Shown here one piece after another: positions 10,015-16,865 of a stretch of 64,000 nucleotides of DNA (position 1 is its first letter; each line of letters begins with the position of its first letter). This DNA comes from Providencia rettgeri (GTDB lineage: Bacteria; Pseudomonadota; Gammaproteobacteria; Enterobacterales; Enterobacteriaceae): contig NZ_CP053896.1 in NCBI RefSeq assembly GCF_013255915.1, positions 1,612,001 to 1,676,000 of the forward strand, given 5' to 3'. The translations under genes and the position numbers were made by a program. The notes beneath the pieces were generated by a model, which worked only from the letters and a program-made list of their open reading frames with translations, made no database searches and was not told where the DNA came from.

Positions 10015-10293
10015 TTCAGGGTAGTTAGAAAGTGGATAGGGTTAATACCAATCCGCATTTGGTTATCTATAGAGAAGCGTCGTAAAGGCAACCGTAATGC
10101 CAGTAATATCTATCAACTGAATGTTGAGAAGCTGGCTTCAGCGGCACGTATTGCATTTCCTCAACTAGCAGATTTTGACCCGTCAAAATCTGTTCCCTCA
10201 AAACCTGACCCGTCAGAATCTGGGGGTGATCCGTCAGTAACTTCAAAACAAGATCCATCAGTAACTAATCCTTCATCCATCGCAGAATTCTAA
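10015..10293 (+). pseudogene. C-terminal remnant of phage O-like replication protein (middle part)
   Basis: In frame from 10060 the bases encode WLSIEKRRKGNRNASN followed by a Ser/Pro-rich linker with repeated DPS units, ending at TAA 10293. Lambdoid O-type replication proteins of this group have a winged-helix N-terminus, such a linker, and then a conserved phage C-terminal domain. The N-terminus is missing and the matching C-terminal domain lies in another frame just downstream (10346-10630). This is the leftmost recognisable prophage piece; the junction with the chromosome lies between 9909 and 10060. Confidence 0.55.
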
Positions 10294-10345
10294 CGAATCC
10301 AGCGATTAGTCAAAAATTGATTTTTTAAATCGTTACCCAGAGGTA

Positions 10346-10630
10346 GTGATTTACAGGACTAACTTACAGAAATGGGGATCTGCGGATGACCTTAAGTGCG
10401 CTGAATGGCTGTTTAGCCGCAAGTGTGAAGTATTCAAAGAGCTTGGACTGCAAGAGCCGAAAGAGCCAAATTTCACAGAGTGGGCTAACGATGTTCGCTT
10501 GATGGTTAACCAAGACGGGCGCACTCACAAGGAGATTTGCCAATTCTATAAACGTGTTAGCCAAGATGCATTCTGGAAAAAGAACGTTCAATGTCCGAAA
10601 ACATTACGTACTCAGTGGGATGATTTATAG
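10346..10630 (+). pseudogene. Phage O-like replication protein, C-terminal domain
   Basis: The 94 residues (LQKWGSADDLKCAEW near the start, ANDVRLM, then FWKKNVQCPKTLRTQWDDL at the end) fit the conserved C-terminal domain of lambdoid O-type replication initiators. The frame is open upstream to 10310 and reads NRYPEVVIYRTN, as expected inside a longer protein. The GTG at 10346 is therefore probably not the original start. The upstream half sits in a different frame (10015-10293), so the gene is most likely broken by a frameshift. It is followed after 9 bases by antiterminator Q, the usual phage order. Confidence 0.6.
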
Positions 10631-10639
10631 GCGGGCAGC

Positions 10640-11442
10640 ATGAAATTAGTAAATGCACTAAAGAACTTCCATCCTAAGTCACCCACATTTAGTGACTCAG
10701 CCAGTTGTACGTCACCAGACCGTTTAACGGGTACTGATATTATGGCTGCGATCGGGATGACCGAATCACGAGCTAAGTTTGGGATGACAGCCTTTCTGGC
10801 TAAAAATGATGTCAGTGAAGAGGATAAATTTTCTACCGTGGAGGGCTTGACTCAATATGCGCTAAAAATAGCGCCTAAATTAGTTCGCAAAGCTGCTGGC
10901 AATAAATTGGGCTACTGTTTAATTGTTCTGTCTAAAATGACTTTTGAGGATTACGCTCGATCAGCAGGTTCGGTTTGCCAGTGTTCAGCATGTAGTGGGA
11001 AAGGAATGCTTGATAAAAAAATTACTACAACAAAGTATTCAACGAGGGAAGCTATTTTTCCGTCATTTTCCAAGAGCCAGCCCAAGCGATATACCAATAC
11101 AGAGCGCGATGTTGTGGAAACTAAAAAAGTGATTTGTGAGTCATGTAATAGTAAGAGCCAATTAATAAACCGTTGTCGTTGTAAAGGGAGGGCAAGGTCT
11201 TAGATGAAGTTCAGAGTGAATTACAAGTGACACCAGTTTATAAAGATTGTTCTCGTTGTGCTGGGCGTGGCTTCAATCGTGTACCGTCATCTGTAGCATT
11301 TAAAGCAATAAGACATTTAGTACCTGACCTTAATGAAAGAACATGGCGTAGAAATTGGAAGCCGTTCTATGAAATATTGATAAGTAAGTGTTTTGTTGAG
11401 GAAAGTATGGCAGAACAAGCATTTAGTCGAACAATTAAATAG
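10640..11442 (+). pseudogene. Lambdoid antitermination protein Q, frameshifted
   Basis: Bases 10640-11203 encode 187 residues of an antitermination-Q family protein with zinc-finger-like cysteine pairs (CQCSACSGKG, then CESCN and CRCKG). Bases 11227-11442 encode the remainder (CSRCAGRGF, then a basic helix) in another frame. Reading the second frame back gives GKVLDEVQSELQVTPVYKDC, which joins smoothly onto CRCKG near 11185, so one base appears to have been lost there. The intact protein would be about 265 residues. Q would antiterminate the phage late promoter; late genes are mostly gone. Confidence 0.7.
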
Positions 11443-11536
11443 TTTTAGTAATTAAATTCAAATTATTTTAAAACTGTAAATTTAATGTTATTTGGTGTAA
11501 AAATAAAAACTTGTAAATTTACATGAGGTGGTATTT

Positions 11537-12088
11537 ATGTGGAGTAATAAGATAAATTTAAAGATAGTTGTTTGGGGAACTATTATTGGTGGCTTCATTA
11601 GCTCATTAGTTAAATGGGGCTCTGAAGTGAATATGCCCCCGAGAGTTGCAGGTGAAATATCACCACCAGCAGCGAATATTGATGCGTGGTTTAGTTGGTT
11701 AGGCATCAATTCTCATTCTCTTGATTATTTTTATCAGGGATCATTGGTCGGTGGTGCTGTAACCTTATACCATTGGTTATTTAGTTTTGCGTTCGCTTTT
11801 GTATACGTCTTTATATCAGCTTATCTGCCTAAAATTCGAATGTTTTATGGTGTATTATATGGTGTTTTGATCACAATATTTGCTCATGGAATAATGATCC
11901 CATTATTTGGATTTCGTCATCCCTCATATAATGAGGGTAAAGTTGGTTGGCTCTGGAATTTAAATGGTTATGAATTAGTTAGCGAGATTTTAGGACATAT
12001 TTATTGGGCTGTATCTATAGAAATATGTCTCATTGCAGTTTTAGCATCTTTTGCTCGCCCTATACGTGGTAGCTGGACTGTACGATAA
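11537..12088 (+). CDS. YagU-like inner-membrane protein (DUF1440), copy 1
   Basis: A 183-residue integral membrane protein with about four hydrophobic helices (near 12-30, 75-95, 103-125 and 155-178) and the YagU family blocks FISSLVKWGSEV and MPPR near residues 20-38. YagU-family proteins are inner-membrane proteins linked to acid survival in E. coli. ATG 11537 is chosen over GTG 11528 because GAGG lies 8 bases before it. It sits straight after phage gene Q, in the position of prophage cargo genes, and has a paralogue at 13787. Confidence 0.75.
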   Translation: MWSNKINLKIVVWGTIIGGFISSLVKWGSEVNMPPRVAGEISPPAANIDAWFSWLGINSHSLDYFYQGSLVGGAVTLYHWLFSFAFAFVYVFISAYLPKIRMFYGVLYGVLITIFAHGIMIPLFGFRHPSYNEGKVGWLWNLNGYELVSEILGHIYWAVSIEICLIAVLASFARPIRGSWTVR

Positions 12089-12455
12089 AAAATACTTGCA
12101 CTCACTGGTATAGAGTGTTGCATTTTGTCCGGAACTGGCTTATTTTTTTCCGAAAATGGACATTCTATAACTAGTCGCATAAAACCAATTCAAGGCCTGC
12201 AATCGCGGGCTTTTTTACATCCAATATATTCATAAAAAGTACTAGTGCGCTACGTAAATTCGATGTTATTGTGATAAGAGTGAATACGTTGTCACCTAAC
12301 TTATAGAATGAAACCTTGCGATGTGATCTGACCCCATAAAGTTGGATGATTCATTAAGCGGGGTTTTTTATTGCCTCATTATTTAATCTTTAATAATATT
12401 ATCTATCTAAATTAAATAGATATCTGATGTTCATATTTAATGAGGGGGTAATTAA
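12089..12455. other. Non-coding gap with terminator and possible IS end scar
   Basis: After the yagU copy 1 stop this gap holds a + strand terminator (12194-12215). Around 12324 there is a TGATCTGACCCC...AAAGTTGGA string that resembles the ends of IS3-family elements. No transposase fragment is visible, so the scar is tentative. Confidence 0.35.
12194..12215 (+). terminator. Rho-independent terminator
   Basis: GCCTGC and GCGGGC pair around AATC, with one G-U pair, followed by six T. It ends the Q-yagU transcript. Confidence 0.75.
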
Positions 12456-12815
12456 ATGAGTAAATTATTCTCAGTAGTACTAGCCATCTCAATTATGGCT
12501 GTATCAAGCAGTGCTTTAGCAGCAGAGAGAGGTCTAAATAAGGAAGAAGAAGCAAAGGTAGTTAGCCTAATAAAAAACCACCTTAAATTACCAATATCTG
12601 CAAAGTTCAAACTCGGTAAAATGATTGCTAATCCGTATGATGCATATTGCGGTTTAGTCGCTGAATCCAATAAAGAAACAATCCCTTTCATCACATCAAT
12701 GCCTGAGCCTGTAGGTAACATTGACTTACGTAGAGTTGTTCTGGTTGGTGATAATGAATATAAGTATCGCAGTGTTATTGAACAATGTGAAGAGTATGGA
12801 TACAAATTGAACTAA
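12456..12815 (+). CDS. Secreted protein of unknown function
   Basis: A 119-residue protein with a clear Sec signal peptide (hydrophobic core about 5-20, likely cleavage after ALA at 22). The mature part is about 97 residues and charged, with two cysteines (in DAYCGLV and IEQCEEY) that could form a periplasmic disulfide. A GAGGGGG ribosome site lies 8 bases before ATG. I do not recognise the family. It lies among prophage cargo genes between yagU copy 1 and hdeA. Confidence 0.65.
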   Translation: MSKLFSVVLAISIMAVSSSALAAERGLNKEEEAKVVSLIKNHLKLPISAKFKLGKMIANPYDAYCGLVAESNKETIPFITSMPEPVGNIDLRRVVLVGDNEYKYRSVIEQCEEYGYKLN

Positions 12816-12914
12816 TGCAGATCGGTGAGTCTTGAAAAGAATAGCATCCCGAAGTATAAATATATCATATTACACGTGTTATAGACCCGTCAGTAATGTC
12901 AGGTTTTATACCTA

Positions 12915-12974
12915 AAACAAACATAAGACTTGCTGTTACGATTGTTCATAGTTACATGTGTAGTTATGCACAAT
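12915..12974 (+). repeat. 60-bp direct repeat, copy A
   Basis: This segment matches 14422-14481 in the same orientation at roughly 80 percent by eye, including the shared cores ACATAAGA and AGTTACATGTG. It lies between a secreted-protein gene and the hdeA terminator. The two copies bracket hdeA and yagU copy 2. Confidence 0.6.
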
Positions 12975-12975
12975 A

Positions 12976-13003
12976 AAAGAAAACCCCACCAGAGGGGTGG
13001 GGT
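12976..13003 (-). terminator. Terminator of hdeA
   Basis: A perfect 8-bp stem ACCCCACC/GGTGGGGT (12983-12990 and 12996-13003) with a 5-base loop is followed, on the - strand, by a U-rich run. It lies directly after the hdeA stop. Confidence 0.8.
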
Positions 13004-13010
13004 CTTTAGA

Positions 13011-13313
13011 TTACATTTTTTTCAAATGAGCTTCGACTTTTTGAATAAATGATTCTTTGGGAGCTTTTTCGCAAGCTTCAACAATTAACGGAGTGGATGT
13101 TGCAATACCACTAATATCTAAAGTAGGGTCTTCTACCTTACCTTTCTGGGTAATAATCTCAGCAGCACCAATTGCTGTTGGATAAAATGCATCATCGATT
13201 GCTAAGAAATCTTCGCATGTCCATTGAGATACAGGTTTTGCATCTGTTGCGGCGAAAGCTGAAGTGGTCATTAACGATGTTGCAATGATGCTAGCAAATA
13301 ATATTTTTTTCAT
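13011..13313 (-). CDS. hdeA: Acid-stress periplasmic chaperone HdeA
   Basis: A 100-residue secreted protein of the HdeA/HdeB family, which unfolds at low pH and keeps periplasmic proteins soluble. The signal peptide ends near AFA-A at 21. The family core QWTCEDFLAIDDAFYPTA is followed by the two cysteines C33 and C81 that form the conserved disulfide. The length fits E. coli HdeA (110). It is monocistronic with its own terminator, and its orientation opposes the surrounding prophage cargo. Its place between phage genes Q and Rz suggests horizontal acquisition. Confidence 0.88.
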   Translation of the reverse strand: MKKILFASIIATSLMTTSAFAATDAKPVSQWTCEDFLAIDDAFYPTAIGAAEIITQKGKVEDPTLDISGIATSTPLIVEACEKAPKESFIQKVEAHLKKM

Positions 13314-13786
13314 AAAATATCCTCATTGTTTTTAGTGAGACTTGCCTAATGCTTATTTTAATATAACTTATTATTTTAAAAAGCAAAATAATCATTATTT
13401 GAATGTTGTTTTTTGATGGCTATTATGTGTCGGATTATTGAAATAATAAAAATATATCTTCAATTTTTCTCTATAACGATAAAGTAATTTCAAGTGGTAG
13501 GTCTGCCGTTCTTGAAATCCACACGCAAAGTTGGGAGTTACTTTTTCATTCTGGTGCATGTCAAGGCTGACTGGCTAAACCCTATGACAATTACTCAGGG
13601 ATCTGAGCAGGGGTATCGATTGAATTTTTTATTGTCGTTGATTTTTTATTTATATTTAATGAGCCATCTTTTGTTACTATGCTTCAAGCATCCCAACACA
13701 TTAAAAATAATAATTATACTAATAATAAACAATTGCCCTTTTCTCTACTATATTCATAATATCTATTCATAAGGCGTGTATGTATA
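13314..13786. other. Promoter region of hdeA and non-coding gap
   Basis: The AT-rich 473-bp gap holds the leftward hdeA promoter region. A 92-codon open frame on the + strand (13494-13772) has no usable ribosome site, and its hydrophobic C-terminus follows from AT-rich sequence. I see no supportable gene. Confidence 0.5.
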
Positions 13787-14308
13787 ATGATTGATCTATT
13801 TAAATTGACAAAGAAAAGCTCTAGGCATATTTGTATAGCAATATATGTTGGTATTATTGCGGGTATATTTTCCGCTTTAGTTAAATCTGGCTTTGAAGGT
13901 TTGATTCCACCGAGAACGCTAGAAACAACCCCACCTCCCATTGTCTTGTTAGAAAAGCTTGGGCTAAATATAGATACTATGACTTATCATTGGATGGGAT
14001 ATAGTATTAATTGGGGCGGGAATGGTGTTCATATATTATTTTCGATAGTTATTGCAGTTATATATTGTGTTATCGCTGAATACTTACCTAAGGTGAAATT
14101 ATTACACGGTATATGTTTTGGTATCGGTGTTTCTGTTTTTGCTCATGGCTTAGTTGTACCATTATTAGGATTGTCTGGCTGGCTTTGGACTGCTGGTTAT
14201 CAAGCACTAATATCTGAGTTTGTTGGAACTGCTTTTTGGATTTGGTCTATTGAAGCTATTAGGCAAAACTTGCGTTATTGTTTAACTAAAGAAAAAGACG
14301 CTGAGTAG
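13787..14308 (+). CDS. YagU-like inner-membrane protein (DUF1440), copy 2
   Basis: A 173-residue membrane protein paralogous to the one at 11537. It shares IIAGIFSALVKSGFE and IPPR near the N-terminus, the YLPKVKLLHG block and the C-terminal helix with WIWSIEAIR. About four transmembrane helices are visible. The YagU family is linked to acid resistance in E. coli, which fits its neighbour hdeA. It is followed by a terminator at 14391. The two copies differ strongly, so they diverged long ago or arrived separately. Confidence 0.75.
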   Translation: MIDLFKLTKKSSRHICIAIYVGIIAGIFSALVKSGFEGLIPPRTLETTPPPIVLLEKLGLNIDTMTYHWMGYSINWGGNGVHILFSIVIAVIYCVIAEYLPKVKLLHGICFGIGVSVFAHGLVVPLLGLSGWLWTAGYQALISEFVGTAFWIWSIEAIRQNLRYCLTKEKDAE

Positions 14309-14390
14309 AGAGTGATGTTCACTCTTAATCTTTAATAAACTTATGGTCAGGTTAAACTTTTCATCTGAGCTATATCAGTTATTCATAAAA

Positions 14391-14412
14391 GATCGCCTAG
14401 GCGGTCTTTTTT
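14391..14412 (+). terminator. Terminator of yagU copy 2
   Basis: GATCGCC and GGCGGTC pair around TA with one G-U pair, followed by six T. Confidence 0.8.
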
Positions 14413-14421
14413 ATAGTTAAA

Positions 14422-14481
14422 ATAAACATAAGATTTTCTGTCACGATTGGTCAGAGTTACATGTGCTGCTATGTGCAATAA
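14422..14481 (+). repeat. 60-bp direct repeat, copy B
   Basis: Second copy of the element at 12915-12974, in the same orientation, between the yagU copy 2 terminator and the ygiW-like gene. Confidence 0.6.
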
Positions 14482-14569
14482 CCGATCTAAAGTGTTAATT
14501 ATTTGCCTTAAGATTCTGTTAAGGTTTAATTGATAAACTATAAAAAATTAACAGACAAAAGGAATTATT

Positions 14570-14962
14570 ATGAATAAGACAGTTATTGCGCTCGTATTAT
14601 CAGCAGCTTCATTTGGCGTATTAGCTAATAACCATGCTGGTGGATTTGTTTCGAATGATGGTTCTGTTGGTCCAAAAGGTGGGTTTGTTGCAACAGCTCA
14701 AGCAGTAACAACTGTCGTTCAAGCGAAAGAGCTTCCTGATGATGCATGGGTTTCACTTGAAGGTCATATTGTTAAACAGATTGGTAAAGAGCTTTACGAA
14801 TTTAAAGATAGTACTGGCTCAATTGCTGTAGATATTGATGATAGGCGCTGGCGTGGACAGGTTGTGACACCTGAAACAAAAGTTCGTTTAGATGGTGAAA
14901 TTGATAAAGAGTGGGCTTCATTAGAAGTTGATGTAAAGCGAGTAACCATTATCAATAAATAG
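14570..14962 (+). CDS. YgiW/YdeI-family periplasmic OB-fold stress protein
   Basis: A 130-residue protein with a signal peptide (cleavage near LAN at 20) and one bacterial OB-fold domain (about 45-128: WVSLEGHIVKQIG, YEFKDSTGSIAVDID, TKVRLDGEIDKEW). The family (YgiW, YdeI, VisP) is periplasmic and linked to peroxide, metal, acid and antimicrobial-peptide tolerance. An AAAGGAATT ribosome site precedes ATG and a terminator follows at 14979. It belongs to the group of envelope-stress genes carried between prophage Q and Rz. Confidence 0.85.
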   Translation: MNKTVIALVLSAASFGVLANNHAGGFVSNDGSVGPKGGFVATAQAVTTVVQAKELPDDAWVSLEGHIVKQIGKELYEFKDSTGSIAVDIDDRRWRGQVVTPETKVRLDGEIDKEWASLEVDVKRVTIINK

Positions 14963-14978
14963 CTGTAAATTTTTAATG

Positions 14979-15000
14979 AGCCCCATGATTGGGGCTTTTC
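14979..15000 (+). terminator. Terminator of the ygiW-like gene
   Basis: A perfect AGCCCC/GGGGCT stem with a 6-base loop, followed by a short T-run. Confidence 0.75.
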
Positions 15001-15042
15001 TGCAATGAAAACTCGCTTACTAGCTTCTGTCTAATTCATATG

Positions 15043-15249
15043 TTAGATAGCTTTATCTATAGCTCTTTCAATCGCTTTACATTCGGGACTATTTCCACTG
15101 GACTGCTCTATTTTCCCAGGCAAGTTACCTTCGGGAGTATCCATTTTTATCTCGCAAGTATCTGACTTAGTTTGGGGTTTAGTGTTTGATGAACAAGCTG
15201 TTACTAAAGCGATAACAAAACATACTAATATAGCTTTGTTTTTATGCAT
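15043..15249 (-). CDS. Small lipoprotein of unknown function
   Basis: A 68-residue protein with a type II signal peptide and lipobox LVTAC, so Cys19 would be lipidated. Ser at +2 predicts outer-membrane sorting. The mature part is about 50 residues, polar, with two more cysteines. It runs against the neighbouring ygiW-like and Rz genes. I do not recognise a family. Confidence 0.6.
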   Translation of the reverse strand: MHKNKAILVCFVIALVTACSSNTKPQTKSDTCEIKMDTPEGNLPGKIEQSSGNSPECKAIERAIDKAI

Positions 15250-15392
15250 ACTGTCTATCCTGTTTTTAAGGGGCTATTCTTGATGCTATCAAAGGTTAAG
15301 CGTGAAGTGCAAAGTAATCAATAAAGCTGGTCAGTACGGCTTCTTTATCTTCTATAACGATGAGGTAATCGCAGAGAAGCGGAGGCGGCTAT

Positions 15393-15533
15393 ATGTCATG
15401 GAAACTTATAGTGGTAGTAATTTGCTTTATGTTACTCGCGATATCAATGATTGTATTTGGCGCCAACAGACTCACTGACAATACATGCGGTATTGATAAA
15501 GCCAGTTTAGAAAAACGCGCCAGAAAGTTATAG
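15393..15533 (+). CDS. Small single-span membrane protein, phage lysis region
   Basis: Forty-six codons begin with ATG after a strong GGAGG spaced 7 bases and encode one hydrophobic helix (residues 4-22: LIVVVICFMLLAISMIVFG) followed by a charged tail rich in Lys and Arg. It is placed right before Rz, where holin or accessory lysis genes occur, and no endolysin is present. An overlapping GTG frame (15302-15478) is an alternative product. Function cannot be read from sequence. Confidence 0.45.
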   Translation: MSWKLIVVVICFMLLAISMIVFGANRLTDNTCGIDKASLEKRARKL

Positions 15534-15576
15534 AACACTACAAAAGTCGGCAAGTTAACTTTTAATTATCTATATA

Positions 15577-16035
15577 GTGGATACCATGAATACAGTCAGT
15601 GCATTGTTATATATCGCTGCGTGGGTGGCCATATGGGGAATGTGGAAACAACACGAGAGGATAGGTGAGTTAAATACCAAAAATGCCGGACTACTCGTTG
15701 AGTTGACAGAGCAGGTCAAAATTAATGAGGATTACCAAAAACGTATTAACTCACTTCACGAACTCGACAAAACTCACACAATGGATCTCTCAAATGCAAA
15801 AGCTGAAATTGATAAGCTTCGCAATGATGTTAGTAATGGTACTAAGCGCGTGTACGTCAACGCCAAATGTCCAAAACCCGAAGCGAATACCTTCGAAAGC
15901 GGAGGCAATGAAAGCTCTGCACGACTTAGTGAAGCAGCTGAACAAGATTATTGGCGTCTCAGAAAAATGATAGTTGAGAACGAAAAACAAACTTTGTATT
16001 TGCAAGATTACATTAGAACGGAGTGCTTACATTAG
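15577..16035 (+). CDS. Phage inner-membrane spanin Rz
   Basis: A 152-residue protein (142-149 if a later start is used) with an N-terminal transmembrane anchor (about 8-22) followed by a long coiled-coil periplasmic domain. This is the layout of lambda Rz, which with Rz1 fuses inner and outer membranes at the end of lysis. A second reading frame inside it encodes a lipoprotein (15794-15970), the diagnostic nested Rz/Rz1 arrangement. Holin and endolysin are not recognisable nearby, so it is a lysis-cassette remnant. Confidence 0.75.
   Translation: MDTMNTVSALLYIAAWVAIWGMWKQHERIGELNTKNAGLLVELTEQVKINEDYQKRINSLHELDKTHTMDLSNAKAEIDKLRNDVSNGTKRVYVNAKCPKPEANTFESGGNESSARLSEAAEQDYWRLRKMIVENEKQTLYLQDYIRTECLH
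15794..15970 (+). CDS. Phage outer-membrane spanin lipoprotein Rz1 (nested in Rz)
   Basis: Fifty-eight residues in the +1 frame within Rz. The type II signal peptide ends at lipobox LSAC (Cys20), and the mature part is only 39 residues and proline-containing (PNVQNPKRIPSK). Rz1 forms the outer-membrane half of the spanin complex. ATG 15794 is chosen because it begins the signal peptide; the longer frame from 15725 adds 23 residues that make no sense before a lipobox. Confidence 0.72.
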   Translation: MQKLKLISFAMMLVMVLSACTSTPNVQNPKRIPSKAEAMKALHDLVKQLNKIIGVSEK

Positions 16036-16232
16036 TTCCAGCCAATGAAAGTTCTAATTAAAAAAAGTAAGTTTAAGAAGGAGATAGCTGCAAGTAGATA
16101 TATAAAAGCTTTAAAGAATAGAGTTGTCACGTCTGCTTGATAGTTATCACTAATAAGAATAAATACAACGCAAAGAAATAGGGAGGTAACGATAAGTATG
16201 GTTGTGATCGGGAGGTTGTGTATAAGGTTCAT
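16032..16232 (-). CDS. Hypothetical two-span small membrane protein
   Basis: Sixty-six residues with two hydrophobic segments (about 9-28 and 38-61), converging on the end of Rz with a 4-base overlap. No good ribosome site precedes the ATG, and the AT-rich sequence could give such an ORF by chance. Two terminators oriented for leftward transcription lie just upstream (16310 and 16483), leaving its own promoter unclear. Confidence 0.35.
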   Translation of the reverse strand: MNLIHNLPITTILIVTSLFLCVVFILISDNYQADVTTLFFKAFIYLLAAISFLNLLFLIRTFIGWN

Positions 16233-16309
16233 ATTTTGAAAACGTGATTTTATCTTGATTCTGTAATGGTGAGAGCCTTAAAAGTTATAGTACCAGAAAT
16301 TGTATGGAT

Positions 16310-16335
16310 AAAAAAAGCCCACACAGCGTTGGGCT
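16310..16335 (-). terminator. Leftward terminator, no gene assigned
   Basis: A perfect AGCCCA/TGGGCT stem (16316-16321 and 16330-16335) with an A-run on the left, so a U-run on the leftward transcript. Confidence 0.65.
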
Positions 16336-16482
16336 AAATATGTTGCTTTATACAATTAAATATCGCCTTAAATATAGTTGGTATTTCAAAATACGCAAAA
16401 GTATTTCCAAATATTTTAAATTGATGGCTGTGTAAGACAACAACAGCGAGCTTTTAAGAAAACAGAGGCTTTTTAAAGGCAA

Positions 16483-16506
16483 AAAAATAGCCCCTAGATT
16501 GGGGCT
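16483..16506 (-). terminator. Leftward terminator, no gene assigned
   Basis: A perfect AGCCCC/GGGGCT stem (16489-16494 and 16501-16506), 6-base loop, with seven A directly left of it. Confidence 0.7.
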
Positions 16507-16865
16507 TAAAAGGGATGGTCTATTTAACTGAGGGTAACTCTTGTAAATAGTTATACCGCTAAATAGGTCATTTTTTGAAAGTGAAAATAAAAGAACTCAT
16601 TGTTTTGTAAAGATAGTAATCAAACCACTTTTCACCCGGTATATAGCAGACATATTTAAAACACTAAGAACCCACAGAAGGGAGCATCGGAACTGTTGCT
16701 ATAAATGGCGATCTCTCTTGGGAGCTTTTTTGTGCTAACAGGTTGCTTTTATTTAACTAACTATTGATAAGTTTCTTATATCAAAAAAATGGATTTTTCA
16801 TATTTTATAGGCGTACACTGATAGTTATGGCTAGCATGTATTTATTATTAAGATGGAGCTATAAC

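Larger units (their letters stand above)
16233..16865. other. Non-coding gap with two leftward terminators
   Basis: No gene can be supported in this 633-bp stretch. It contains two strong hairpins with U-tracts for leftward transcription (16310-16335 and 16483-16506). An upstream extension of the gss frame (from 16764) is open, but lacks family match and is judged non-coding. Confidence 0.5.

Noticed and set aside
12324-12350. IS3-family-like end sequence
   Set aside because: Only about 20 bases resemble such ends, with no second end, transposase fragment or target duplication.
13473-13492. Short similarity of CTATAACGAT..AGTAAT to 15353-15370
   Set aside because: About 18 bases with two differences in AT-rich DNA; too short to separate from chance.
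13494-13772. 92-codon + strand open frame after hdeA
   Set aside because: No ribosome site, composition follows the AT-rich DNA, and no recognisable domain.
15302-15478. 58-codon GTG frame before Rz
   Set aside because: It overlaps the 46-codon frame at 15393, which has a strong GGAGG site; only one of them is likely real.
16764-16865. 34-codon upstream extension of gss encoding a hydrophobic segment
   Set aside because: E. coli Gss starts at the equivalent of 16866, GGAG precedes that ATG, and the extension has no ribosome site.
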